In this document: positions 48,285 through 56,224 of the stretch, piece by piece
Numbering within the stretch: position 1 is the first letter of the stretch
Layout: the number at the start of each line of letters is the position of its first letter
Assembly: GCF_000292525.1 (NCBI RefSeq)
Contig: NZ_AEYF01000044.1
Coordinates: forward strand, 124,001 to 188,000
DNA length: 64,000 nucleotides
Source: Rhizobium sp. CCGE 510
Lineage (GTDB): Bacteria; Pseudomonadota; Alphaproteobacteria; Rhizobiales; Rhizobiaceae
Reading direction: 5' to 3'
Notes under the pieces: generated by a model
Database searches by the model: none
Told to the model about the DNA's origin: nothing
What the model saw: the letters and a program-made list of their open reading frames with translations, nothing else
Translations under genes and position numbers: made by a program

Positions 48285-49310
48285 GTGAATCTCAAACAGC
48301 TATCGGAATTGCTGGGGCTGTCGCAGACGACGGTGAGCCGAGCGCTGAACGGCTATCCCGAGGTCAACGAGGCGACCAGGGAGCGCGTGCTTCAGGCTGT
48401 CAAGGAAACCGGGTATCGGCCGAACAAGGCGGCGCAGCGGCTGGCAACCGGCAAGGCAGGCTCGATCGGCCTTGTCATGCCGACGGCGCCCGGCCACCAG
48501 TCCGACGTGCATTTCGGCGAATTCCTGGCCGGGCTCGGCGAAGAGGCCGTGCGCCACGACTTCCACTTCGTCATCATGCCGGCCGACCCGGACGACGAGG
48601 TTGCGGCGCTCAGGCGCCTTGCGATCAGCGGCAATGTCGATGCACTGTTTGTCGCCTATATGCGCGGCCACGACCCGCGGCTTCCCATGCTGAAATCGCT
48701 CTCGATGCCCTATGTCGTGCACGGCCGCTCCTTCGGTTCGGAGCCTGACTATCCCTATCTCGACATCGACAATGAAGGCGCCTTCTACGATGCGACGCGG
48801 CTGTTGCTGCAGTTCGGCCATACGCGCTTTGCGCTGATGAACGGGCCGATGCAGCTCGATTTCGCCATCCGCAGGAAGAACGGCGTAATATCGGCGCTTG
48901 CCGAGCGCGGGCTGGCGCTCGAGGAGGATTGTATCAGCCATGCGCTGATGACGGACGAGCAAGGCCTGCTGGCGATGGAACACTTCCTGCAGCTGCCGGA
49001 GCGGCCAACAGCCATCCTCTGCTCCAGCACGGTGCTGGCACTCGGCGCGATCCGCGCGGTCAACCAGGCGGGATTGCGGCTCGGCGAGGATATCTCGCTG
49101 ATCGCCCACGACGACGTGCTGCCGCTGTTGAAGCCGGAAAACTTCTCCGTGCCGCTGACGACGACGCGCTCCTCGCTCAGGGCCGCCGGCGTCCGCATCG
49201 CGCAGCGGTTGATCGGCACGGTGAAGCAGGCCGGCCCCTTCCCCGACCAGGAGCTCTGGAAGACCGAACTGATCGTCAGGGCGTCGACCGGCCCTGCCCC
49301 GCAGGTATAA
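48285..49310 (+). CDS. aglR: LacI-family regulator AglR
   Basis: A 341-aa LacI repressor with GTG start (GGGAGG upstream). The N-terminal helix-turn-helix MNLKQLSELLGLSQTTVSRAL and hinge NGYPEVNEATRERVLQA (1-45) are classical; the rest is a periplasmic-binding-protein-like sugar-sensing core. Divergent from aglE with matching palindromes between; it should repress aglEFGAK until an alpha-glucoside is bound. It ends directly against the folD stop. Confidence 0.93.
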   Translation: MNLKQLSELLGLSQTTVSRALNGYPEVNEATRERVLQAVKETGYRPNKAAQRLATGKAGSIGLVMPTAPGHQSDVHFGEFLAGLGEEAVRHDFHFVIMPADPDDEVAALRRLAISGNVDALFVAYMRGHDPRLPMLKSLSMPYVVHGRSFGSEPDYPYLDIDNEGAFYDATRLLLQFGHTRFALMNGPMQLDFAIRRKNGVISALAERGLALEEDCISHALMTDEQGLLAMEHFLQLPERPTAILCSSTVLALGAIRAVNQAGLRLGEDISLIAHDDVLPLLKPENFSVPLTTTRSSLRAAGVRIAQRLIGTVKQAGPFPDQELWKTELIVRASTGPAPQV

Positions 49311-50210
49311 TCAAAACTGCGGCGGAGTTTGCTCTGCAGCGCGATGGGCGGCGATGACCGTGTTGGCCATCAGCATGGCGATGGTCATCGGCCCGACGCC
49401 GCCGGGAACCGGGGTGATGGTGCCGGCGACCGCAGAGACCTCCTCGAAGGCGACGTCGCCGACGAGCCGGGTCTTGCCCTCGCCTCTTTCGGGGGCTGCC
49501 ACGCGATTGATGCCGACGTCGATGACCGTCGCACCCGGCTTGACCCAATCGGCCCTGACCATCTCCGGCCGGCCGACGGCGGCCACCAGGATATCGGCGT
49601 TGCGGCACACCTCGGAAAGGTTCTTGGTTCTTGAATGGGCGATCGTCACCGTCGCATTGGCGTTGAGCAGCAATTGCGCCATCGGCTTGCCGAACAGGTT
49701 GGAGCGGCCGATGACGACGGCGTTGAGGCCGGAGAGGTCCTCGCCATGGGTGCGGCGGACGAAGACCATGGCGCCGGCCGGCGTGCAGGAAACCAGTCCG
49801 GTCTTCAGGTCGCCGATGGCAAGCTTGCCGGCATTGGCGATACTGAGGCCATCGACATCCTTTTCCGGCAGGATCGACTGGATGATCGGCTCGCTGTCGA
49901 GCGGCTTCGGCAGGGGCAATTGCACCAGGATGCCGTGGATCGACGGATCGGCGTTGAGGGTGGCGACGAGGGCTGCCAGTTCCTCCTGTCTGGTCTCGGC
50001 CGGCAGCGTATGCTGGACGGATTTGAAGCCGCATTCCTTGGCCATGCGGCCCTTAGAGCCGACATAGGCGTGGCTTGCCGGATCGTCGCCGACGATGACA
50101 ACCGCAAGGCCTGCCGTGACGCCGCGGCTCTTTTCCAGCGCTGTCGTCGCACTCTTGACCGTCTGAATGACCGATGCAGCTACGTTTTTACCGTCGATTA
50201 CTGTCGCCAC
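49311..50210 (-). CDS. folD: Methylenetetrahydrofolate dehydrogenase/cyclohydrolase
   Basis: A 299-aa bifunctional FolD (NADP-dependent dehydrogenase and cyclohydrolase). The catalytic lysine region SHAYVGSKGRMAKECG, ILVQLPLPKPL, VVIGRSNLFGKPMAQLL and PVPGGVGPMTIAML are intact. A GTG at 50210 (read MATVIDGKNVAAS) is chosen, with GGAGAG five bases before it; a longer frame to 50237 lacks this support. Tail-to-tail with aglR. Confidence 0.94.
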   Translation of the reverse strand: MATVIDGKNVAASVIQTVKSATTALEKSRGVTAGLAVVIVGDDPASHAYVGSKGRMAKECGFKSVQHTLPAETRQEELAALVATLNADPSIHGILVQLPLPKPLDSEPIIQSILPEKDVDGLSIANAGKLAIGDLKTGLVSCTPAGAMVFVRRTHGEDLSGLNAVVIGRSNLFGKPMAQLLLNANATVTIAHSRTKNLSEVCRNADILVAAVGRPEMVRADWVKPGATVIDVGINRVAAPERGEGKTRLVGDVAFEEVSAVAGTITPVPGGVGPMTIAMLMANTVIAAHRAAEQTPPQF

Positions 50211-50330
50211 GCGTCTCTCCGCCCTGTTTCGCGTCAATCTATGGATAGTTGGCGAGCGTCAAATGCCCGCTAACGCCCTATCCTGTCGGAAAGCAGCAAT
50301 GCAATATCAAAAATGCAAGGAAATGTTCGT

Positions 50331-52121
50331 TCAACGCAGCGGCTGCCGCACTTCGAACGTATGAACACGAAGCCGGTCGCGCAGGCCGGAGATCTCGGAG
50401 CGTAGCACCTCCATCTCGTCGACCGTGGTCGAGACCGGTTGCGGAGCCGGCGGCGCGGAAGACAGCGGCGAGGATACCGGCATTTCCTCTTCGGATGCCA
50501 CCATGGGTTTGCGCAGGCGCAGCAGGAAAGCCGCAGCAAGACCGGCGACAAGACCCGCGGCAGCGCCGGCCAGCGAGCCGCCGGGCAGGCCATCGGACGA
50601 CGATATCGCCGTTGCCAGCGCCGGCTTCATGAGAGCGATATGACCGTCGGCGACCGTTCCCGCCGACGCGGAAGCCGAATCTTCCAGCCGCGAACGCGCG
50701 GCCGCCGCCTTGTCGCTGAGCTCGGTCAGCCGGGAAAGATCGACCCCGGTATCCCGGCTTTGCGCGATCAGCGTGTTGCGGCGGTCGTTCAGGGCCTTCC
50801 GCGCATCGACGGCGGCCTTGGCGGCGACGTTGGCGGTCTGGGCAAGACGGGTCAGCTCCTTGCCCATATTCTCCTTCAGACCATCGGTTTCAGCCTGCTG
50901 CCGCAAAAGGCGCGGATGGCGCGGGCCGAGCTCGGCCGAAAGCTGCGCAAGCGCTGTCTTGGCGACCGCATATTTGTCGCGCCAGTCCTGCAGCGCCGGC
51001 GAGAGCATATCGGAGGGAACCGAACCGTCGAGCACGCCGGCGAGTTTTGCGGCTTTCAATCGGTCGGCCTGCGCCTTGGCGTCCAGGATGGTCTGGTCGG
51101 CCTCTTTCAGATCGGCATCGAGCCCGTCGATCTGACGGCGAAGATCGACCGCCACCTTGACGTTGCCCTCGCCGCTCTTTGCCGTGAAGGCCTTAAGTTC
51201 TGCCTTCGCCGCGTCATAGGCCTCGCGCCAGGCGGCGTCGGTTGCGGCGTTGCCGCCGGGTCCGTCTGCTGGGGAGACCGCTTCGGCAAGCCTTGCAGCA
51301 ATGCGCATGGATTTGCCGCTGTCGCCGGTCGTCACTCTCACGAGGATCGTGCCGGCGGCGGCATCGGGCAATATCTCGACCGCATGCTTCAAGGTCGCCT
51401 CGGCGCGCGAGGCCGGATCGGCAGCAGCCCCGGTCGCCGAGAGGAGATCGAGCGCAACGCCAAACGCATTGGCTCTGGGGCCGGCAAATTCGGGATCGTG
51501 ATCGAGTTTCAGGGCGGCGACCGTCGAAGCAATCACCCGCGTCGACATCAGCCCTTTCGCGGCAGCCTCTGTGAAGGCGGCCCGGCTTGCGGCATCGGTC
51601 TTCACCGCAAGCGTCGCTTCGGCGCGGTAGAGGGTTGGCGAAGCCGGCATCAGTGCCGGCAGGCCGGCGCCGATCGTCGTCGCAACCGCCACCATCATCG
51701 CAAGACCAATGCCGCCGACGCGACGCCGTGGCGCCGCCGGGCGGGGCACGGCCGGTTCGTCACGGATCGCGGCCGGCGGCTCGGGCGAGATCATCGGCTC
51801 GCTGGCCGGAGCAGTCGGCTCTTCACGGCGCGCCTGTTCCTGAGGAAGCGTGTGGCCGACGTCGTTGGCGGCCCGCAGGCGATTGCCGAGGATGGTCTCG
51901 ATGCGATCAACCAGCGGCGGCGTGGCCGCCGCTTTTGCGCGCTGCTCTTCCAGCGCGCGGCCGATGGCGCGCAGCAGTTCGGCCTCGGGCGGCGCGATAT
52001 CAGGCCGGTTCGACCGGGGCAATCCATAGGGATCGTCATGGGCGCGCGCCGTCGCAGGCGGCCGGGCGGCTGCGCGATCGTGAAAGCTGCTTCTGGCCCT
52101 GATATCGTACATTTGCGCCAC
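50331..52121 (-). CDS. Wzz/ExoP-type polysaccharide co-polymerase-like protein (no kinase domain)
   Basis: A 596-aa inner-membrane protein with a disordered N-terminal region (1-130, Pro/Ala/Arg-rich) and a first membrane helix about 134-158. A periplasmic domain rich in coiled coil (about 160-520, including AELGPRHPRLLRQQAETDGL) follows, then a second helix about 527-548 (GGSLAGAAAGLVAGLAAAF) and a short cytoplasmic tail. This is the Wzz chain-length (ExoP-N) topology, but no Walker tyrosine-kinase domain follows, unlike ExoP. The conserved PRHP motif is typical of Wzz/ExoP. Function in surface polysaccharide length is inferred; the downstream WecG-like gene supports it. Confidence 0.75.
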   Translation of the reverse strand: MAQMYDIRARSSFHDRAAARPPATARAHDDPYGLPRSNRPDIAPPEAELLRAIGRALEEQRAKAAATPPLVDRIETILGNRLRAANDVGHTLPQEQARREEPTAPASEPMISPEPPAAIRDEPAVPRPAAPRRRVGGIGLAMMVAVATTIGAGLPALMPASPTLYRAEATLAVKTDAASRAAFTEAAAKGLMSTRVIASTVAALKLDHDPEFAGPRANAFGVALDLLSATGAAADPASRAEATLKHAVEILPDAAAGTILVRVTTGDSGKSMRIAARLAEAVSPADGPGGNAATDAAWREAYDAAKAELKAFTAKSGEGNVKVAVDLRRQIDGLDADLKEADQTILDAKAQADRLKAAKLAGVLDGSVPSDMLSPALQDWRDKYAVAKTALAQLSAELGPRHPRLLRQQAETDGLKENMGKELTRLAQTANVAAKAAVDARKALNDRRNTLIAQSRDTGVDLSRLTELSDKAAAARSRLEDSASASAGTVADGHIALMKPALATAISSSDGLPGGSLAGAAAGLVAGLAAAFLLRLRKPMVASEEEMPVSSPLSSAPPAPQPVSTTVDEMEVLRSEISGLRDRLRVHTFEVRQPLR

Positions 52122-52225
52122 ATCTCATGCACATGATGGCCGAATTCGCTCATCCGCACGGATGCAGATGATTAAATCAGTCTAAATATTCATGGCAAAG
52201 AAATGGTTAACCGCAGCGTGTAAGA

Positions 52226-52299
52226 ATTATGCATCATTCCTCAAATCGGAGTCGATCCAAGGATAAATTTGCGCGCCTGAAAAGACGCGTTGCAGCGTC
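52226..52299. repeat. Dispersed intergenic palindrome (third copy)
   Basis: Degenerate copy of the 14554-14656 repeat, with a AATTATGCA start, ATCGGAGTCGAT core and GCGCGCCTGAAAAGACGCG. It lies between the Wzz-like and WecG-like genes and its end just touches the stop of the latter. Confidence 0.6.
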
Positions 52300-53137
52300 A
52301 GCTGGCTTTCTTTTGGTCTGACTGCGGCTGCAGCACGGTCACGTGCTCTTCCGGATGGCTGAGGATCCTTTCGCGCCGGCGGAAGCGGTAGCGCAGGACA
52401 TGGAAAAGAAAGATCGGGATGCCGACGATGTAGCGGCGCCAGAGGCGCGTCGGCTCCTGCAGCAGGCGATACGCCCACTCCATTCGCATCATCCGAACCG
52501 TCTTCGGCGCACGCGGGACGGCGCCGGAGACGAAGTCGAACAGAGCGCCCACCGTCAGCACCAGGCGCGCATGATCGGCCCGGATATTGTCGTGGACCCA
52601 TTTCTCCTGCAACGGCGTTCCCATGCCGACGATCAGGATATCGAGCTTCTGGCGCTCGAGCTCGTCGGTGATGACAGTGGAATCGACCGTGTCGAAATAA
52701 CCGTCGGAGACCACGACGAATTCATGCCAGGGCGTATGCCGGCGGAAATTTTCCGCCGCCGCCTCGACGACCGAACGCGTGCCCCCGATGAGGCCGATGC
52801 GGCGCGGGGCCTCCATGAAGGTGAGGAAGGCCGGCACGAAATCGGTGCCGTTCAGATTGGCGGGAAACGGCGCACCATGGGCGATCTGCGATGCGATGTT
52901 GAGGCCGATGCCGTCCGGCAGCACCAGATTGTGCGACATGATCCGGTAATATTCGTCGTCGTGAAGTGCGGTCAGCATGTTATGAGCGTTGACGAAGCAA
53001 ACCACGGTCTGGCCGACCGGAATGGAGGCCAGCTCGTTGATGAAAACGAGGGCGTCGTCCCAGCCGAGATCGCAGACCGGCAGATCGAAGATCGTCCGCC
53101 GCGATGCGAGCACCGCGAAGTTTGCAATCAGATTCAT
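52298..53137 (-). CDS. WecG/TagA/CpsF-family glycosyltransferase
   Basis: A 279-aa GT26 glycosyltransferase that adds a sugar to a lipid-linked intermediate (as WecG does with ManNAcA). It includes FVNAHNMLTAL (near residue 47), LPDGIGLNIASQIAHG (70s), GLIGGTRSVVEAAA, the conserved VGMGTPLQEKWV and GALFDFVSGAVPRAPK, all family hallmarks. The start at 53137 is set by AGGAGG seven bases before it; a longer frame to 53314 is rejected. Sits just upstream of the Wzz-like gene on the same strand, with 176 bp between. Acceptor and donor are unknown. Confidence 0.9.
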   Translation of the reverse strand: MNLIANFAVLASRRTIFDLPVCDLGWDDALVFINELASIPVGQTVVCFVNAHNMLTALHDDEYYRIMSHNLVLPDGIGLNIASQIAHGAPFPANLNGTDFVPAFLTFMEAPRRIGLIGGTRSVVEAAAENFRRHTPWHEFVVVSDGYFDTVDSTVITDELERQKLDILIVGMGTPLQEKWVHDNIRADHARLVLTVGALFDFVSGAVPRAPKTVRMMRMEWAYRLLQEPTRLWRRYIVGIPIFLFHVLRYRFRRRERILSHPEEHVTVLQPQSDQKKAS

Positions 53138-53384
53138 TCCTACCTCCTGCCGAGGGTGCTGCATGCGCCCGACATCCCGGAAAACAAGCCCATAATTCCG
53201 CACCGGAGGTCTCGAAAGGACCGGCCGCGTCCCGCCCGGACGGCGCCGTCCCGATCTCGGGAGGCGGCACACGCCAAGCTGTGACACCTGATATAGCAGG
53301 ACGGTTTCAAACAACCCTTAGGAAATTTCCTTGAATTTCTATGCGCGTATAAGTGGTTTATTAACCACACGCGCCAACGAAAAA

Positions 53385-53402
53385 CGGCGCCCTGCGGCGC
53401 CG
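53385..53402 (-). terminator. Terminator at the end of the flagellar operon
   Basis: GC-rich stem CGGCGCC-CTGC-GGCGCCG followed by TTTTTCG on the minus strand, 25 bp after the last flagellar-cluster gene. Confidence 0.85.
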
Positions 53403-53427
53403 CTTTTCGTCGATGATAATATAATGC

Positions 53428-53967
53428 TTAGTGGGCGGCAGGGGCCGGCGCTTCGCCGGCCGGTGCGGTCTCGACGATCTTGACAGGTGTGCCCATCTTC
53501 TTCGGCTGCCCGGCGGAGCTTTGCTTGACCTCTTCCTTGGAGAGATAGTCGAGCTGCTCCAGCATTACGTCGGCGACATATTCGCCGCCGAGGCGCTCGT
53601 TCATGCCCTTCTTGATCTCTTCGCGGAAGGCCTTCGGATCGAAGGATTTGATGTGGGCGATATCGACCATCTTGTTGCCGATGAGCAGGCTGAAAAGCTC
53701 GTCCGTCGTCATCTCGGCCAGCGGCAGCGTCACACCCTTCAGCATCTCCTTGTTCATCATGAAGGAAACGCGGCCAAGAAGGTAGCCGGTCACCGCGCCG
53801 TCACCGATGATCGGTACCGTGATCGTTTCACCCTTCACCAATTCGAGCGCGCTCTGCTTGGAATCCGTTGCCGCGGGCGCCGGCGCAGTCGCCAGGTACA
53901 CCGAGAAATAGACCGATGCCAAGGTGATGGCGCAAACCCAGACACCGGTGAGGACGAGCTTGACCAT
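53428..53967 (-). CDS. Membrane-anchored protein in flagellar operon, unknown function
   Basis: A 179-aa protein with one N-terminal helix (about 4-29, VLTGVWVCAITLASVYFSVYLA). A periplasmic domain follows (about 40-150: ETITVPIIGDGAVTGYLLGRVS, MMNKEMLKG, DELFSLLIGNK) and a Pro/Ala-rich tail. Topology recalls FliL, and the VTGYLLGRVSF strand is compatible with a stomatin/SPFH-like or FliL-like core, but no conserved FliL motif is clear. Last gene of the flagellar cluster; its ATG overlaps the upstream stop (TGATG). A motor-associated role is inferred from position only. Confidence 0.7.
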   Translation of the reverse strand: MVKLVLTGVWVCAITLASVYFSVYLATAPAPAATDSKQSALELVKGETITVPIIGDGAVTGYLLGRVSFMMNKEMLKGVTLPLAEMTTDELFSLLIGNKMVDIAHIKSFDPKAFREEIKKGMNERLGGEYVADVMLEQLDYLSKEEVKQSSAGQPKKMGTPVKIVETAPAGEAPAPAAH

Positions 53968-54332
53968 CAGTTTCCACGCGCGGCGAATTGTTCCTGGGAA
54001 TAGGTGCCGTCGGCATCGGCGTCCTGAACGGCGTTCTTCAGGAGGTCGGCGACGGCGCGGACCGCTTCGAGATGCGCCTCGACACGACGGGCATTGAGAA
54101 CCAGCTTTTTCTTCAAGCCGTGCAGCTGATCGAGATGGGCAGCGGCGAGCTCGGCCGGATCGGTGTCGCGGAACAGCATCGACAGCTCGTAAAGGCAGCG
54201 GCTCTTATGCGCATTGGAGACCTTAAGATCAAACTGCGGGTCGTTACCGATCCGGGTGTTCTCATTGTCGATGATCATTTCGAGGCGTCCGAGAACGGAT
54301 TTGATCCTGTATTCGTTCGAAACTATTTCCAT
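53967..54332 (-). CDS. FlgN-like helical flagellar protein (putative export chaperone)
   Basis: A 121-aa almost entirely helical protein beginning MEIVSNEYRIKSVLGRL. The long helical stretch and C-terminal DADGTYSQEQF fit FlgN-type chaperones of hook-associated proteins, which have no strong sequence motif. The start at 54332 is preferred to one 23 codons upstream because it follows GGGGG and the upstream part lies in a dispersed repeat. Position in a flgK/flgL-bearing operon supports the idea; confirmation would need profile matching. Confidence 0.55.
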   Translation of the reverse strand: MEIVSNEYRIKSVLGRLEMIIDNENTRIGNDPQFDLKVSNAHKSRCLYELSMLFRDTDPAELAAAHLDQLHGLKKKLVLNARRVEAHLEAVRAVADLLKNAVQDADADGTYSQEQFAARGN

Positions 54333-54357
54333 GGTACCCCCGGTTATGCGTCGTTTA

Positions 54358-54405
54358 GAGCATGACGCCGACAAGCGTGCGCGGTTTTCGGCCGACGTCA
54401 TCTCT
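54358..54405. repeat. Rhizobial intergenic palindromic repeat (GAGCATGACG family)
   Basis: Imperfect palindrome GAGCATGACGCCGA...TCGGCCGACGTCATCTC around CGGTTTTCGG, a form common between genes in Rhizobium and relatives. It lies between the FlgN-like and FlgJ-like genes inside the flagellar operon. Confidence 0.6.
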
Positions 54406-54455
54406 AACTATCTGATTGAGAACAGGATTCATATTTCGGGCCAAGGGGCCTAAAA

Positions 54456-55019
54456 TCATCCTGTTTTATCGGTCTTGGCGTCAGCGGTTGGCGTGCCGAA
54501 TGTCTTGCGCTGGAAGTCGTCGATCATGCTGAGCGCAGTGTTACGGTCATCGTTATCGGTCGAAGCATTGACGATCTTGCCTTCCTGCCGGCGCAGCTGC
54601 TCGCTGTACATCTGCTTGGCGATGCCGATGCCGTCACCCTTGGCCATGACATTGCCAAGCTGCTCGGCCATCATGCCTTTCCAGATATCGCCAGTCGCGC
54701 CCTTGCCGTAGACGTCGTCGCTTTCGCTCGGCAGCATGTTCTTGACGAAATTCTGCAGAACCATGGCCTCGAATTTCCGGTAGCTTTCCGGCACTTCCTC
54801 AGCCTTGGTGCGGTTCTGGATGTTGTTGAGGCCACTCTTCTCGCCGATATGGTCGAGAACATCGACCGTATTGGAGAAGCCCTTGCCGTTCTCGGCGAGG
54901 CTCGTTGCAGCAAAGGCCGCACGATTTGCCTTCAATTTTTCCTGGGCTGCCTGAACCTCCATGGGGTCGGCAGCTTTGACAACATCCAGGACCAGATCAC
55001 TGGGGGGCGAAATAGCCAC
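54456..55019 (-). CDS. flgJ: FlgJ-like rod-binding protein (no muramidase domain)
   Basis: A 187-aa protein carrying the rod-binding (Rod-binding/FlgJ N-terminal) domain: YRKFEAMVLQNFVKNMLPSE and GDIWKGMMAEQLGNVMAKGDGIGIAKQM (roughly residues 82-143) are characteristic. The C-terminal peptidoglycan hydrolase domain of enteric FlgJ is absent, as usual in alphaproteobacteria. GTG at 55019 (AGAGGA seven bases before) is chosen over a frame opening at 55124. It would cap rod assembly in the periplasm. Confidence 0.82.
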   Translation of the reverse strand: MAISPPSDLVLDVVKAADPMEVQAAQEKLKANRAAFAATSLAENGKGFSNTVDVLDHIGEKSGLNNIQNRTKAEEVPESYRKFEAMVLQNFVKNMLPSESDDVYGKGATGDIWKGMMAEQLGNVMAKGDGIGIAKQMYSEQLRRQEGKIVNASTDNDDRNTALSMIDDFQRKTFGTPTADAKTDKTG

Positions 55020-55050
55020 GTTACAATCCTCTAAATTAAGATCGTAACGA

Positions 55051-55464
55051 CTATGGATTTCGAAGCTTGCTGGAGGCTGGCGTTGCGAACTGCTGATCGA
55101 TGACATCGTAGACCGCACTGTCATCGGCCTCGCGGCGCTCGGCCTCGAGGGCCTCTTTCATGCCTTCTTCAAAACGGTCGCCCTTGGCGCGTTCGCGCGC
55201 CAGCCGCATCTCGTGGACCTGCTGCATGCCGGTCAGCTGCTGGTCCTTGATGCTCAGCCTGCCGAATCGATCTGCGTAATTCTGCGAGAAAGCGTGGTGG
55301 ACCGGATCCATGGAGCCGAGCGCGAGGATGACGTCGTCCATCGCCGCATTGACCTCGACGCGCTGGCGGCTGGTTTCGGCCAGATCGTTCTCGGCCATCC
55401 TTTCGATATGCCGCTGCACCGAGAGCAATCGCTTCAGCTTCTGGGAGCGGTTCTTTTCCATCAT
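55051..55464 (-). CDS. FliJ-like coiled-coil flagellar protein
   Basis: A 137-aa charged helical protein starting MMEKNRSQKLKRLLSVQRH. Coiled coil spans most of the length (RHIERMAENDLAETSRQRVEV, RLARERAKGDRFEEGMKE). This is the character of FliJ, the export-gate stalk, and its place directly after fliR fits. The start 55464 follows GAGG and lies 7 bp after the fliR stop. No strict motif exists, so assignment is by pattern and context. Confidence 0.6.
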   Translation of the reverse strand: MMEKNRSQKLKRLLSVQRHIERMAENDLAETSRQRVEVNAAMDDVILALGSMDPVHHAFSQNYADRFGRLSIKDQQLTGMQQVHEMRLARERAKGDRFEEGMKEALEAERREADDSAVYDVIDQQFATPASSKLRNP

Positions 55465-55471
55465 GACAGCC

Positions 55472-56224
55472 TCATCGCCCGATATAGATCGAGCCGAAGG
55501 ACTGGCCGAACTGGCTGACCATCGCCGCAATGGAGAAATAGACCAGGAAAAGCCCGCCCATCAGCAGATAGGGCGTGGAGATGAAGTAAACCGGGATCTG
55601 CGGCGCCAGCTTGTTGATGAAGCCGATCGAGACGTTGAAGATCAGGCCGTAGATCAAGAACGGGCTCGACAGCCGCAGCATGATGTAGGTGGTCTGTTCC
55701 AGCGTATCGGTAAAGGAGATCAGTGTCGCGCGCATCTGCATCAGGCCGCCGAACGGCATGGTCGTGTAGGAATCGATCAGCGCGCGGAAGACGATGTGAT
55801 GAAAATCCATGATGAACAGGATCATGATGCCGGCAAAGGTGACGAAGGCGGAAAGGCTGGTCTCCGGCGTATCTTCTAGGATGTCGGCGGAGCCGGGCTG
55901 GGAGTAGCCGACCATCATGGCGAGGATCGAGGCGGCGAACTGCATGCCGAGCGTGTAGATCCTTGCCAGCATGCCGTACATCACGCCGATCAGCGATTCG
56001 CTGACGATCAGGCCGATATAGGTTCCGGAACCGGTGTGAACGGCCGGATAGACGGTGTCCCAGAGCAGCGGCATGACGGCGATCGACAGCCCGCCGGCGA
56101 TGAAGACGCGCAACTGGTCGGGCACGCGCGCCGAGGAAAAACCCGGAAGAGCCAGCACACAGCCACCGATCCGGCAGAAAACCAGAAACAGCGCGAGAAC
56201 GGTCCCTTGCGGGTCTGTTATCAT
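55472..56224 (-). CDS. fliR: Flagellar export gate protein FliR
   Basis: A 250-aa integral membrane protein of the type III export gate, with about six hydrophobic segments. FliR hallmarks are LVFCRIGGCVLALPGFSSARVPDQLR near the N-terminus (FSSARVP), EILIGVMYG-like SESLIGVMYGMLARI, and a C-terminal LLMGGLFLVYFSIAAM. It overlaps the flhA stop by 4 bp, indicating coupled translation with FlhA. Length is normal. Confidence 0.93.
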   Translation of the reverse strand: MITDPQGTVLALFLVFCRIGGCVLALPGFSSARVPDQLRVFIAGGLSIAVMPLLWDTVYPAVHTGSGTYIGLIVSESLIGVMYGMLARIYTLGMQFAASILAMMVGYSQPGSADILEDTPETSLSAFVTFAGIMILFIMDFHHIVFRALIDSYTTMPFGGLMQMRATLISFTDTLEQTTYIMLRLSSPFLIYGLIFNVSIGFINKLAPQIPVYFISTPYLLMGGLFLVYFSIAAMVSQFGQSFGSIYIGR

